Shown: positions 25,989 through 35,360, counted from the stretch's first letter. The stretch: DNA of 64,000 bases from Clostridiales bacterium (GCA_019418225.1 DYCF01000006.1:19189-83188), one strand, 5' to 3'. Translations and numbers: made by a program. The notes: generated from the sequence alone by a model not told the origin.

Positions 25989-26402
25989 CTAATTTTTGCA
26001 ATGCTTTTTTAATAGCATAAAAAATAATACAAACCCTATGCCTAGTATAATATGTGCAATACCTGAAATCCCTGAAATAGACATATCTACTGCACGGCTT
26101 ACTTGTGTTCCTATTACTTGAAGTGTTCCTCTTATAACCATCATGACTGTGCTCATTAAAACACCTACATTATAAAGTACATAAAATACTTTAAAACGCT
26201 TTGTTTCAAATAAGTTTAGTTTCTCACCATATAATCCAATGAGTAATAACATTATCATCCCTAATACAAATAAATGTGTATGTACTGTCCCTAATTGTGT
26301 TTTCCCACTAAACTCAAAAAATCTTGTAAGCTCACGGTAATACACGCCCCCTATGAGACCTAAAATCGCATAAATAAATGCCATATTAATTACTTTTTTC
26401 AT
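25989..26402 (-). CDS. DUF2871 family small membrane protein
   Basis: 137 residues, four membrane helices. The N-terminus (AFIYAILGLIGGVYYRELTRF) and GKTQLGTVHTHLFVLGM are the family's conserved parts; the histidines in VHTH recall haem- or metal-binding membrane proteins, but no function is known. It lies downstream of the oleate hydratase gene, separated by ~270 bp with its own terminator; co-regulation is possible but not shown. Confidence 0.85.
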   Translation of the reverse strand: MKKVINMAFIYAILGLIGGVYYRELTRFFEFSGKTQLGTVHTHLFVLGMIMLLLIGLYGEKLNLFETKRFKVFYVLYNVGVLMSTVMMVIRGTLQVIGTQVSRAVDMSISGISGIAHIILGIGFVLFFMLLKKHCKN

Positions 26403-26622
26403 ATTATGTCTCCATTTCTAACGCTTTTATTTTATGTCAGATTTATTCTAGCACTTATTTCTATATCTAACAATAATTATTAGCTAATAAAAACATAATT
26501 AAATTATTAGTATTCTTTCTCCCTTCATCATCAAGTCATCATACGCAAATAAGTAGAGGCCTACTACTTTTCATATAATAGCCCTCTACTTAATCTATTT
26601 ATTATTCTCTTATCTATCTTTT

Positions 26623-26673
26623 ATACTTATCTTTCTCTTATACTTATCTTTCTCTTATACTTATCTTTCTCTT
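26623..26673. repeat. Three tandem copies of a 17-bp repeat
   Basis: ATACTTATCTTTCTCTT is repeated three times exactly, the last copy running into the stop codon of the oleate hydratase gene. Confidence 0.85.
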
Positions 26674-28366
26674 ATAGAAGTTCCTTAAATTTAGTATTCT
26701 TTAAGATTTCTCCTAATGGGATTTTTTCAAGTGGTACATCTTTAAGCCCTAAACAAGTTTTAGCTGCATTGGCTAGTACTCTAATATCATATTGACTTGG
26801 AAAGACTGGGTCTACCTGTTTTTCTAAGCCAAGTAAGCCATAAACTGCCATCATGGCACTACGTACTGAGTATTCTACTGTAAATACACAATCATTTTTA
26901 ATCTCAGCATATTGACCTAAGAAACCAAAGTTTTTGCTACCTGCTGGAATAACATCTGGTCTATCCCCTTTTACTCTTGGCATAAATTGAGATGTAATAT
27001 AAGGCATCATACTTGGAATGACATTAATTGTATGGCTTAAGATTTCATCCATTTTATCCTGTAAGCCCATATGATAAAGAAGCTCTTGTAATAACTCACG
27101 CCCTGTACAGTCGCTCATTTTCTTTTTAATAAAATCACCTTCTGCATCTGGATAGAGCGCATATGCCCAGAATACCTTTACATTATCTGGCTGATTAATA
27201 AAGTGTGGTTGTGTAGGTACAACCCAGCTCATAAACCAGCTTGAATCTTTGATTGTAACAAGACCACCCATACCAGGTTTATCTTGTGTCAATTTTAAGA
27301 TATATGGGAATACAATATCGTCATCTTTGAGAGTGATGGTGAAAGACATCCATTTTGTTTTATCAATATCACTGCAAAATACTTCTGGATGACCGAAATC
27401 AGGAGATTTCTTAGCGATTTTTTCCCATACACTAAAGCATCCTTTGTCTTCTGAACGGTTAAGAATTGCTGGATGGTCTAAATCACCTTTTGTGGTGTTT
27501 TGTGTCATAGAGCCATTTGTAAATAACACAAGATCTTCTTCACCTACATCAATTTTTTTGTTTTCACCATGATGTTTATAATGTACAGCTGTTGCTACCT
27601 TTTGATTATTGCTAAAGTCGAAGTCAATATCTGTTACTTCACAGCCATCATCAAAGCATACATCATGGGCTTTTAGCCAATTGATAAGTGGTAAAATGAG
27701 TGAGTCATATTGATTGTATCTAGTGTGTAGAATACCCTTTAGACGATTCATGCCATCAATAAGGTGCATGAATCTTTCCATATAACGTTTAACTTCTACT
27801 ACACTATGCCATGGTTCAAATGCAAACATTGTTGCCCAGAAGAACCAGAAATTTGTTTCAAAGAATTCAGGTGTAAAATACTCACCAATTGTAGTTGCCC
27901 CTAATGCTTCTTCTGTACTCATATACAATTTAGCAAGCTCCATAGCATTGATTTTACTTAGCCCAAATTGAGAGAAATCTACTTTTTGCCCTTGTTTTTC
28001 AACAATACGACAATGAGACTCTATAGGCTCTGCTATATTAAATTCACGGAAAGTATCTAGCACACTTCTATTTTCATCTTCTATAGAAGGAATAAAACTA
28101 AAAAGCTCTGAGAAACATTCAAAGTGCTCTTCAATCTCACGTCCGCCTCTTGCTGTATATCCTTGCTCCCACTGACCAGCACCATCCATAGAACCACCGA
28201 AAAGTTCAAGTTGCTCTAAAATATGAATGTTTTTGCCTGGCATATGGCCATCGCGGATTAAGAAGGCTGCAGCTGCTAGTGAACCAATGCCACCGCCTAA
28301 AAGATATGCTTTTCTATTTTCAATATTTTTTGGTGCTACTGGATTAATTTTTTGATAGTTACCCAT
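26672..28366 (-). CDS. ohyA: Oleate hydratase
   Basis: 564 residues, the usual length of this FAD-dependent family. The enzyme adds water to the cis-9 double bond of oleate to give 10-hydroxystearate, a detoxification step at the membrane. Visible are the FAD-binding LLGGGIGSLAAAAFLIRDG near residue 23, the family block ELFGGSMDGAGQWEQGYTARGGREIEEHFECF split around residues 55-85, and the C-terminal FAD site NFGFLGQYAEI. Start ATG behind AAAGGAG. A TetR-family gene lies directly upstream on the same strand but is separated by its own terminator, so the two are probably linked by regulation, not by a shared transcript. Confidence 0.95.
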   Translation of the reverse strand: MGNYQKINPVAPKNIENRKAYLLGGGIGSLAAAAFLIRDGHMPGKNIHILEQLELFGGSMDGAGQWEQGYTARGGREIEEHFECFSELFSFIPSIEDENRSVLDTFREFNIAEPIESHCRIVEKQGQKVDFSQFGLSKINAMELAKLYMSTEEALGATTIGEYFTPEFFETNFWFFWATMFAFEPWHSVVEVKRYMERFMHLIDGMNRLKGILHTRYNQYDSLILPLINWLKAHDVCFDDGCEVTDIDFDFSNNQKVATAVHYKHHGENKKIDVGEEDLVLFTNGSMTQNTTKGDLDHPAILNRSEDKGCFSVWEKIAKKSPDFGHPEVFCSDIDKTKWMSFTITLKDDDIVFPYILKLTQDKPGMGGLVTIKDSSWFMSWVVPTQPHFINQPDNVKVFWAYALYPDAEGDFIKKKMSDCTGRELLQELLYHMGLQDKMDEILSHTINVIPSMMPYITSQFMPRVKGDRPDVIPAGSKNFGFLGQYAEIKNDCVFTVEYSVRSAMMAVYGLLGLEKQVDPVFPSQYDIRVLANAAKTCLGLKDVPLEKIPLGEILKNTKFKELL

Positions 28367-28490
28367 TTTTATCGCTCCTTTTCACTTCTACTATTATGTG
28401 AATTTCATTTAAATTCAATTCCTTTGATATACGTATCATATGAAATTCCAAGAGCTATTTCCATGAACAAAAATATGCCAATGTGAAAAA

Positions 28491-28518
28491 ATTACACACT
28501 TTGCGGTAAGTGTGTAAT
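28491..28518 (-). terminator. Intrinsic terminator after the TetR gene
   Basis: ATTACACACTT/AAGTGTGTAAT stem with T6 on the minus strand. It lies between tetR and the oleate hydratase gene. The palindrome could also be an operator. Confidence 0.65.
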
Positions 28519-28580
28519 CTTCATGTTTTCTACGTATTTTAATAGTTAGTAGTTGGCGCGTTTCATATAGATTATGCTTC

Positions 28581-29150
28581 TTACTTATTGTTACCAGCAT
28601 AACGCTGCATCATGCATACAATTGTCCCATCCATCATACGAATAATGCGCTGTGCCACATCTTCTTCTTTTTCCTTTAATCCCCCTTCTAACCACTTCAA
28701 AAATTCTCCTACTATCGCATAAGTATAAAAGTCCGCTGCCTCTTCTTTAATCATAGCAGGCACTTCCATCCCCTTTGCAATATCTTCTATGGTACCTCTA
28801 ATCATTTGCAAAAAAGTAGTTTGTAGAAATTTCTCCAGATGTTCACGACCTAAAGAATGAAATGTATTTAAACAAATTGCCTTATTATCTAACGTATACT
28901 TCAAAACAATCTCAATGCCTTCTCGCCAGCTCTCACACTTACAGCATTCTTCAAAATCCTCAATCACTTCATGCTCATAAATCCACCCCAAAAGCTCATA
29001 AACATCTTGAAAATGATTATAAAAAGTATGCCTAGTAAGACCACACTGCGTCGTGAGTTCACGTACCGTAATTTTATTAATAGGCTTCTCTAACATCAAA
29101 GCCTTCAATGCACTACCTAGTGCTTCCTTTGTAATATTTATATTGCTCAT
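28581..29150 (-). CDS. TetR family regulator, likely of oleate hydratase
   Basis: 189 residues with an N-terminal TetR helix-turn-helix (KITVRELTTQCGLTRHTFYNHF, residues ~23-44) and an all-helical ligand domain of the DhaS-like type. Fatty-acid-responsive TetR proteins commonly sit next to oleate hydratase genes; the adjacency here suggests the same. A full 115-bp miniature element ends 25 bp upstream of the start codon, so the promoter lies in or beyond the element. Confidence 0.88.
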   Translation of the reverse strand: MSNINITKEALGSALKALMLEKPINKITVRELTTQCGLTRHTFYNHFQDVYELLGWIYEHEVIEDFEECCKCESWREGIEIVLKYTLDNKAICLNTFHSLGREHLEKFLQTTFLQMIRGTIEDIAKGMEVPAMIKEEAADFYTYAIVGEFLKWLEGGLKEKEEDVAQRIIRMMDGTIVCMMQRYAGNNK

Positions 29151-29174
29151 CTCTTTATCTCCTTACTCTATATC

Positions 29175-29289
29175 TATAGATATCACATTTATAAAGTTTA
29201 GTTATTCATAATTTTTAGTCATGTGAAATCATTAAGAGAAACTTATTTGCCTAGACGTGTATTTCAATGTTTTAGTTAGTTTCTCTATA
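29175..29289 (+). repeat. 115-bp two-hairpin miniature element, full copy
   Basis: TATAGATATCACATTTATAA to AGTTTCTCTATA, exactly 115 bp, with both internal hairpins (ATCACAT/ATGTGAAAT; AGAAACT/AGTTTCT). It is inserted just upstream of the tetR ribosome site. Confidence 0.85.
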
Positions 29290-29315
29290 ATCTTGTAGAT
29301 AAAAGCATTTTAAAA

Positions 29316-29372
29316 TATTAATGTAAAAAAGTCCTGAAGTTAATTATACTTCAGGACTTTTTTACATTAATA
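29316..29372. terminator. Palindromic bidirectional terminator
   Basis: A perfect 25-bp inverted repeat around AAAAAAGTCCTGAAGT / ACTTCAGGACTTTTTT with a 7-nt loop, downstream of the pentapeptide-repeat gene. Confidence 0.85.
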
Positions 29373-29405
29373 TTTAAGCATTCTTTTTTAAATATTATTT
29401 TATAA

Positions 29406-30263
29406 TTAATACCACCAAGCAGGATGAACGATTTCTTTAGGTAATTTTGTTTTTGAATCTCCGATTGCCATATTCACTTGGGCTTGTGTGAGATAGAGAC
29501 AATCTTTAAGATTCGCGCCACTTATATTGGCATCCCTTAAGTCTGCACCTATTAAGTTAGCACCCGTTAGATTGGCATTTTTAAGGTTAGCACCTATGAG
29601 AATGGCACCTGCTAAATCTGCGCCTATTAAATTGGTGTTTGTCAGATTTTTGCCCATGAAAAAGTGACCTTGTGCCAGCGCTTTTTTATCCTTACTATTT
29701 GCTTCTTTGAGTGGTGCTACACTTAATTCAACTAAATAACATAGTTCTTTTAATAAGCCATTCACCTTATCCCTATGCGCCTCAATATCCACTTTTAAAA
29801 GTTCCTTAGCACTTAATTGGGTTAAGACATCTGTGTCTTCAAGGCCATCTATAATATCCTCTTTAATAGGTGCCACCGCCTTGAATGTTACCGCATCCGT
29901 TAAGTACCACTTCATTTCCTGAAGCTGTCTTAAATGTAAAAACGCCTCAAACATTTCTTTAGCTACCTTCGGTGATGCTTTCCATTCCTTGCCGCCATAA
30001 GTTACCTGTGTTACCTTTTGCCCAGCGCCAAAGCATTCATAAGCTGTGCAGCCTTTATATCCTTTACTTCTCAGTTCCTCATGTGCATCACATCTAAAAT
30101 TTTCTTGTAAATGTCTGCAAGGTACTCCAGCCTTCTTATCTACTGGAAATCCATCAGATTTTGAAAAATATAAGGCCACGCAGCATAATCCCTGACATCT
30201 CTTACAGTCAATTTTTAAATCATTAAACAAACTCTCCTCATAAGTATCTATACGTAAGTTCAT
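29406..30263 (-). CDS. Pentapeptide-repeat protein with N-terminal cysteine-rich domain
   Basis: 285 residues. Residues 15-80 hold CKRCQGLCC plus further cysteines (PCRHL, FRCDAH, GCTAYECF), a YkgJ-like zinc or iron-sulfur site. A helical middle follows, then about eight pentapeptide repeats of the A(D/N)LxG type (NLIGADLAGA, NLKNANLTGA and so on, ~205-260) that form a right-handed quadrilateral helix. Some pentapeptide proteins mimic DNA and shield gyrase, but here the repeat block is short and function cannot be given. Monocistronic, with a palindromic terminator. Confidence 0.85.
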   Translation of the reverse strand: MNLRIDTYEESLFNDLKIDCKRCQGLCCVALYFSKSDGFPVDKKAGVPCRHLQENFRCDAHEELRSKGYKGCTAYECFGAGQKVTQVTYGGKEWKASPKVAKEMFEAFLHLRQLQEMKWYLTDAVTFKAVAPIKEDIIDGLEDTDVLTQLSAKELLKVDIEAHRDKVNGLLKELCYLVELSVAPLKEANSKDKKALAQGHFFMGKNLTNTNLIGADLAGAILIGANLKNANLTGANLIGADLRDANISGANLKDCLYLTQAQVNMAIGDSKTKLPKEIVHPAWWY

Positions 30264-30466
30264 CTGAATTCCCCCAATTTAACTTCTGTCCTTATTATGT
30301 TTCTATAATATCTATATCTTATTATAGCATTTTTGTTCTAATACATAAATTTTATTCAAGTGATTCTTAACGCTTCATCTTAATATAACTTAAATTATGA
30401 GATACTTTAAATTATGATATGCCTTAAATTATGCTTATAATAAATTATATTTATAATAAATTATGT

Positions 30467-31798
30467 TTATAATTTAAAGAACATCGTTGCAATATTAAAA
30501 TATACTAATACAGAAAATGTATCTACAATCGTCGTAATAAGTGGTGCTGCCATAATGGCTGGGTCTAGTTTACACTTTTTGGCGATAAGGGGTAAGATAC
30601 ACCCTACAACCTTGGCAATAATAATTGTACACACCAAAGAACACCCTACAACTAACGCAAGTACGAGATTCTTGTACATTAATAAAATACGTATGCCATT
30701 AACAACGGCAAGAACTACACTTACGATTAGGGCAATACGAAACTCTTTAAAAATAACTTTAAAGAAGTCCTTAAAGTTAATTTCCTCTAATGCCAGACCA
30801 CGAATAATAAGCGTAGAACTTTGTGAACCACAGTTACCCCCTGTATCCATAAGCATAGGAATAAAGGCTACCAAAAGTGGAATGGCGGAAAAGGCGTCTT
30901 CGTACCTTGTAATGATAGTCCCTGTAATTGTCGCGGAAAGCATTAGTAATAAGAGCCATAAAATACGATGTTTCGCATGATCAAATACAGATGTTTCAAA
31001 ATATGAATCTTCACTAGGACTCATCGCTGCCATCTTTTCCATATCCTCTGTCGCCTCATCTTCCATAACGTCCATGGCGTCATCTACTGTTACAATCCCT
31101 ACTAGACATTTTTCATAATCCACTACGGGTATTGCCATAAAGTCATATTTTCCGAACATCCTTGCCACATCTTCCTTATCGTCATGGGTATAAGTATAAA
31201 TCACATCCGTCTCCATAATATCCACAACCTTGGCTTCATCATTTGCCATCAGCAAATCTTTTACTGTAATAAAACCTATAAGCTTACGATTTTCAGTCAC
31301 ATAACATGTATAAATCGTTTCCTTATCAATACCTTCCTTGCGAATATGCGTAATAGCTTCTTTCACCGTCATATCCTTTTTGAGATTAACATATTCAATC
31401 GTCATAATGCTGCCCGCACTATCTTTAGGATAATTCAGCATCACATTAATCATATTTCTAGTCATCTCATCTGTATTTTTTAAAATACGTTTTACTACAT
31501 TTGCTGGCATTTCTTCAATTATATCTACTGTATCATCTAGGAATAATTCATCTAAAACTTCTTTTAACTCGTTATCCGTAAATCCTTGAATAATCATTTG
31601 TTGCAAATTGCTGCTCATATAAGAAAATGTTTCTGCTGCCTCTTCTTTTCCTAGTAATCTAAATACAAGGAGCAATTCTTTTTCTTCAACCTCCTCTAGT
31701 AATACAGCTAAATCTACTGAATTGGCATGTGCAAGTGCCTCTTTTAAAGCCGCAAAATTCTTGCCTGCTAAGAGTTCTAAAATTCTTTCTCTATTCAT
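30467..31798 (-). CDS. mgtE: Magnesium transporter MgtE
   Basis: 443 residues with the complete MgtE order: superhelical N domain (~10-125), paired CBS domains (~130-255, Mg2+-sensing), connecting helix and a five-helix C-terminal pore (~280-443). The pore signature PLLVAFIPMLMDTGGNCGSQ is present near residue 320. The protein is a homodimeric Mg2+ channel closed by cytosolic Mg2+. It lies downstream of an M-box riboswitch and a 51-codon leader ORF followed by a hairpin, so expression is probably induced when Mg2+ is low. Confidence 0.95.
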   Translation of the reverse strand: MNRERILELLAGKNFAALKEALAHANSVDLAVLLEEVEEKELLLVFRLLGKEEAAETFSYMSSNLQQMIIQGFTDNELKEVLDELFLDDTVDIIEEMPANVVKRILKNTDEMTRNMINVMLNYPKDSAGSIMTIEYVNLKKDMTVKEAITHIRKEGIDKETIYTCYVTENRKLIGFITVKDLLMANDEAKVVDIMETDVIYTYTHDDKEDVARMFGKYDFMAIPVVDYEKCLVGIVTVDDAMDVMEDEATEDMEKMAAMSPSEDSYFETSVFDHAKHRILWLLLLMLSATITGTIITRYEDAFSAIPLLVAFIPMLMDTGGNCGSQSSTLIIRGLALEEINFKDFFKVIFKEFRIALIVSVVLAVVNGIRILLMYKNLVLALVVGCSLVCTIIIAKVVGCILPLIAKKCKLDPAIMAAPLITTIVDTFSVLVYFNIATMFFKL

Positions 31799-31892
31799 TG
31801 CTTTGTCCTCCCTTTCACTCGAAAATACTTCTTAGTGAATACGTAAAGAGCAAGACATCGCCTTCAAAAATATTTCAATCTATATATTTAGG

Positions 31893-31961
31893 CTCAAGAA
31901 AGGAGCTGACACTATTAACCTAGTCCTATACTTCTCCTCTGGACAGTGTCAGTTTCTTAAG
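31893..31961 (-). promoter_or_regulatory. Leader hairpin between leader ORF and mgtE
   Basis: CTTAAGAAACTGACACT (minus 31961-31945) pairs with AGTGTCAGCTCCTTTCTTGAG (31913-31893), with a 4-nt bulge. The leader-ORF stop lies in the loop, so a ribosome finishing the ORF would open the left arm. No T run follows directly, so it may act on translation or Rho rather than as an intrinsic terminator. Confidence 0.5.
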
Positions 31962-32081
31962 TGTTCTATTCATCTTACTAAGGGGTATATGCTTCCCTAA
32001 ATATATACCTTGAGGTATATTTTCCAAAAGTGTCTTTACACTCGGAGGTATGCCTTGCCCGCTACTACTTCCACCGTCCAT
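31926..32081 (-). CDS. Small leader ORF between M-box and mgtE
   Basis: 51 codons, ATG behind AGAGGTGAAGAAA, beginning MDGGSSSGQGIPPSVKTLL and ending in a basic LKKLTLSRGEV. It contains four prolines, two of them adjacent (IPPS). It sits after the riboswitch terminator and before mgtE, with its 3' end inside a stem-loop. Enterobacterial Mg2+-transporter leaders (mgtL) also use a short proline-containing ORF; the comparison is functional analogy only. It could instead be a genuine small protein. Confidence 0.5.
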   Translation of the reverse strand: MDGGSSSGQGIPPSVKTLLENIPQGIYLGKHIPLSKMNRTLKKLTLSRGEV

Positions 32082-32125
32082 TTTCTTCACCTCTTTTTAT
32101 AATTTCATCACATTAAATTTAACCA

Positions 32126-32370
32126 ATAAAAAAAACACACCAAAGTCTGAACAATGGTGTGGGTATTTTCATAACGCCATAATACGGCCTTATATCCCAT
32201 TCATTCCGTTCAAACTTTAGCTTCGCAGGGCACAACACTCAATCATGTTTTGGAATTGCATTAGATTATGCCTTGAATTCGACATAGCCTGCTAACCCTC
32301 TCATAGTGTCTCCACTACTTTGCGGCAGCAACCCTTATCCCTGTGGTAACCTTATCTACCGGATATATTT
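32126..32370 (-). ncRNA. M-box (ykoK) magnesium riboswitch with intrinsic terminator
   Basis: The minus strand shows ATATCC (near 32365) pairing with GGATAT (near 32190) as the closing helix. Internal segments resemble the M-box core: TAGATAAGG, GTTGCTGCCGC, GGAGACACTATGAGAGGGT and, near the 3' end, GAAGCTAAAG. A CACACCA/TGGTGTG hairpin followed by T8 (32161-32128) is the expression platform. M-box RNAs fold on Mg2+ and terminate transcription. The next large gene is mgtE, which fits. Confidence 0.8.
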
Positions 32371-32432
32371 AACTCTATTTCAATCTATACCTATTTCTTA
32401 AATTTGTCAACTATATAAATTTTTTCCCTATC

Positions 32433-33473
32433 TTATACTACGCAGTTTTTACCGCACCCTTTACCGATATATAAGCGTTCATCTGCTAGTTGAATAATCT
32501 CTTCCACATTATCGCCTTGCTTAAATTCAGCGATTCCTGCCGTAATCGTTACAGGTATTTGTTGACTATTATAAATAAATTTTTCCTTCTCAATTTGCTT
32601 ACGCCAATTATTTAATCTTTGATAGCACTGACTAATATGTTCATATTGTGTCTGAACTACCATAAATTCTTCGCCACCCCATCTTGCCACAAATATCTCT
32701 TCTCCTTCTGGCTTTAATATCTCTCCAATCTTACTGAGTACATAGTCCCCTGCAATATGACCATATGTATCATTTATTCGCTTAAAATTATCTACATCTA
32801 GAATTGCCACTGTCATCTCCGTTTGACTTTCCTCATCTACCTTCACAATTGTCTCTAAAATATATTTCATATGATTTCTATTATATAACCCCGTTAACTC
32901 ATCATATTCCGCAATACTTCTTAACTTATTTTCTAATCTTCCAATAAACTTAGTATAATAATCCATATATACAATTAAAAATCCAAACGCTATAAACGTA
33001 TTCACGCAATAAATGAGATGAATAGTTTGATAATATTCAACTTGATATACCGGTTCAAAGTGTTGGGTGTAAGACCTTAAACTAAGAAAGAGTATTGCTG
33101 TTGCTAAACTTACCATTATAGGACGTGTTTTCGCCTTCTTACTTTGTGCACTATATTCACATAAAAAACTAATAGGGGCCAATACAAAATAATGTAATTG
33201 AAATCCCCAGCTCCATCCCATCATTATTACAGCAAGCATCATATGCATACTTACCTCGCAGTATACTAAATATAAGTACTCTCTTACTCTATCTTCCTCT
33301 AATACTTTCATCGCATATATATACGCTGCAATACTTAAAACATTAACGCCTACCATAATATAAGCCTTAAAGGTCAGAAACATTAATAACAAGGCTATAT
33401 GAATGCATAATAATCCTCTATTTGCATATTCGGCAATCTGTTTACCGTGTTTATCCTTATCCAACACCTCCAT
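32433..33473 (-). CDS. Membrane-bound diguanylate cyclase (GGDEF)
   Basis: 346 residues: about six hydrophobic helices (20-172) and a C-terminal GGDEF domain (~185-345). The active-site loop reads GGEEF (266-270) with the upstream VAILDVDNFKRINDTYGHIAGD, so the enzyme should be active, making c-di-GMP from two GTP. No RxxD inhibitory site precedes the GGEEF. No known sensor domain besides the helix bundle. The gene lies upstream of the M-box leader, transcribed alone. With the nearby chemoreceptors it points to motility or attachment control. Confidence 0.92.
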   Translation of the reverse strand: MEVLDKDKHGKQIAEYANRGLLCIHIALLLMFLTFKAYIMVGVNVLSIAAYIYAMKVLEEDRVREYLYLVYCEVSMHMMLAVIMMGWSWGFQLHYFVLAPISFLCEYSAQSKKAKTRPIMVSLATAILFLSLRSYTQHFEPVYQVEYYQTIHLIYCVNTFIAFGFLIVYMDYYTKFIGRLENKLRSIAEYDELTGLYNRNHMKYILETIVKVDEESQTEMTVAILDVDNFKRINDTYGHIAGDYVLSKIGEILKPEGEEIFVARWGGEEFMVVQTQYEHISQCYQRLNNWRKQIEKEKFIYNSQQIPVTITAGIAEFKQGDNVEEIIQLADERLYIGKGCGKNCVV

Positions 33474-33731
33474 GCCGTCCTCCTTATAAATTCCATATTT
33501 ACCTACATTTTTTATATCGTCATTTTTAATAATTTCATTATGTAAAGTTCACAGCCTAAAAGGAGGTGTTACGCGTAGCACCTTCTTTATATTTAATTAA
33601 CAATTATTTCCTAAATATTTATAACAAGATTCATCATATTTTCTTCATATTTTCCAATGTTCTCCATGTACACACGAAGTACAATTGTGATATGATAGAC
33701 GAGTATTTTCAACTTTTTAGGAGGGCTTACT

Positions 33732-34343
33732 ATGGCGAACGAAACAAAGGTAAAAGTTGTCACAGCTGATCCATCTGCCTTAGGGTTATTTGGACTTGCA
33801 ATCATCACACTTGTGGCATCATCACAAAAATTAGGGTTAACATCAGGAGTATCATTTGTTATTCCTTGGGCTATTTTCTTAGGAGCAAGTGCACAACTTA
33901 TGGCTTCTATCAATGATTTCAAACATAATAATACATTTGGAGCAACTGCTTTCGGTGCTTATGCATTCTTCTGGTACGCAGTTGGTTTCACATGGTTAAT
34001 TCAAAACGGTGTATTCGGTGAAGCACTTGCTACATCTTTCGATACTAAACAGCTTGGATTTGCTTATTTAGGCTATTTAATCTTTACATTATTCATGACA
34101 ATTGGTGCAATGGAAACTCACAAAGTACTCTTTACAATCTTCGTACTTATTGATTTCTTATTCCTTGGACTTACATTAACATCATTTGGCATCATGACAC
34201 ATGCAACACATCAACTTGCTGCATACGCTGAATTACTCATTGCTATCGTATCATTCTATGGGTGTGGCGCAGCAGTATTAAATACTCACTTTGGAAGAGT
34301 ATTCTTACCCGTTGGTAAACCATTTGGTATCTTTAAAAAATAA
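33732..34343 (+). CDS. Acetate uptake transporter (GPR1/FUN34/YaaH, SatP-like)
   Basis: 203 residues with six membrane helices. The family signature NPAPLGL appears as DPSALGLFGLA (residues 13-23). Relatives are hexameric channels or symporters for acetate and succinate. Start ATG behind AGGAGGG, and a long hairpin terminator follows. The gene stands alone in its transcript. The first position of the signature (N to D) departs from the best-known members; whether this affects substrate choice is unknown. Confidence 0.9.
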   Translation: MANETKVKVVTADPSALGLFGLAIITLVASSQKLGLTSGVSFVIPWAIFLGASAQLMASINDFKHNNTFGATAFGAYAFFWYAVGFTWLIQNGVFGEALATSFDTKQLGFAYLGYLIFTLFMTIGAMETHKVLFTIFVLIDFLFLGLTLTSFGIMTHATHQLAAYAELLIAIVSFYGCGAAVLNTHFGRVFLPVGKPFGIFKK

Positions 34344-34370
34344 TTTTTAAAGCAAATTTCTTTTTAAAAC

Positions 34371-34433
34371 AAACAGGCGTCTTATGACAAAATTGTATCT
34401 CTTGTATACACTCTTGTCATAAGACGCCTGTTT
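34371..34433 (+). terminator. Intrinsic terminator after the acetate transporter
   Basis: A 17-bp stem around CAGGCGTCTTATGACAA / TTGTCATAAGACGCCTG with flanking AAA/TTT. A short remnant of the 115-bp element (AGTAATGTG..AATCTATA) follows at 34441-34458. Confidence 0.85.
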
Positions 34434-34651
34434 AATTTTTAGTAATGTGCAATCTATACCTTGTTATGAATTTATAAAAATTTAAACAGTTGTTACCCAA
34501 AATGTAGATTTTTTATTTTTATGACAATTATTATTCTGATTTTATTTTTAATTGTGGTATACTAGCCTTATGGTGTTTTATTGAATTATAGTACATAAAA
34601 GTTATTTTTATAAATATCAACATTAATAAATAATTAAAGGAAATAGATACT

Positions 34652-35341
34652 ATGCAGGAAAATATTCAAGCTTATATTGACGCTTATTCAAATTTTATAT
34701 TAAATCATTTATTATTAGCTGAAAATCCAACGGGTATTAACATTATTCAGCTTGCCGAGGTACCACAGTTTCATACTTTCCCTAGTGCACCTGGTGGACT
34801 CCTATATACTGATTTAGATTACTTATTTAAAGGTTATACCCCTATCAAACTAGGTGACCTCTCATTAGCACCTTCTTATGAGATTTCTCTGTACTTTTTA
34901 TGTACTGAACCTAAGTTTAATATTGTCTCAGCTGATGTATTTTTCGAAACCTACTATCAATTAACGGGTACAGATTATCTAATTATGACACTTCATAGTT
35001 TAGACACTCCTATTACTACATCTAAGTTAGAAGCCTCTTCTTTAATAACATGTAGTTTAAACTTAACGCTTCAGCATGATTATGAGCTTTATCAAAAGGC
35101 TGTAGCGCTCGTTCGAAAAATGGTTATTCGCTTCTATTCTCCTATCCTCAACCGTCAGCCTAGTCCATCACCTCATGTAGCGTCTTCAGAATCTAAGCAG
35201 ATTCCAGATGCACCACCCATGACTGCGCACACTATCGAAGAACAAGACGCTGAATCCCTACTTTCTTCTGCAGAGCTTGATGCCCTTTCTCATGTTTTTG
35301 ATAATGTAGATTCTACCCCTGTTCCTGATGATGACCTTTAA
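34652..35341 (+). CDS. Orphan cytoplasmic protein with acidic C-terminal tail
   Basis: 229 residues, ATG behind AAAGGAA. I do not recognise the family. Residues 1-165 look like a compact alpha/beta domain (PQFHTFPSAPGGLLYTDLDYLFKG; YEISLYFLCTEP), followed by a Pro/Ser-rich linker. The acidic tail has LLSSAELDALSHVF, which resembles the LSQEEIDALL helix by which FliM/FliY bind CheY. That similarity is short and may be chance. No signal peptide or membrane segment. Confidence 0.7.
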   Translation: MQENIQAYIDAYSNFILNHLLLAENPTGINIIQLAEVPQFHTFPSAPGGLLYTDLDYLFKGYTPIKLGDLSLAPSYEISLYFLCTEPKFNIVSADVFFETYYQLTGTDYLIMTLHSLDTPITTSKLEASSLITCSLNLTLQHDYELYQKAVALVRKMVIRFYSPILNRQPSPSPHVASSESKQIPDAPPMTAHTIEEQDAESLLSSAELDALSHVFDNVDSTPVPDDDL

Positions 35342-35360
35342 TATACATTTCACTATAAAC

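Noticed and set aside
30555..30980. 141-residue ORF opposite mgtE
   Set aside because: Antisense shadow of a well-supported gene; Thr/Ile-rich mirror translation.
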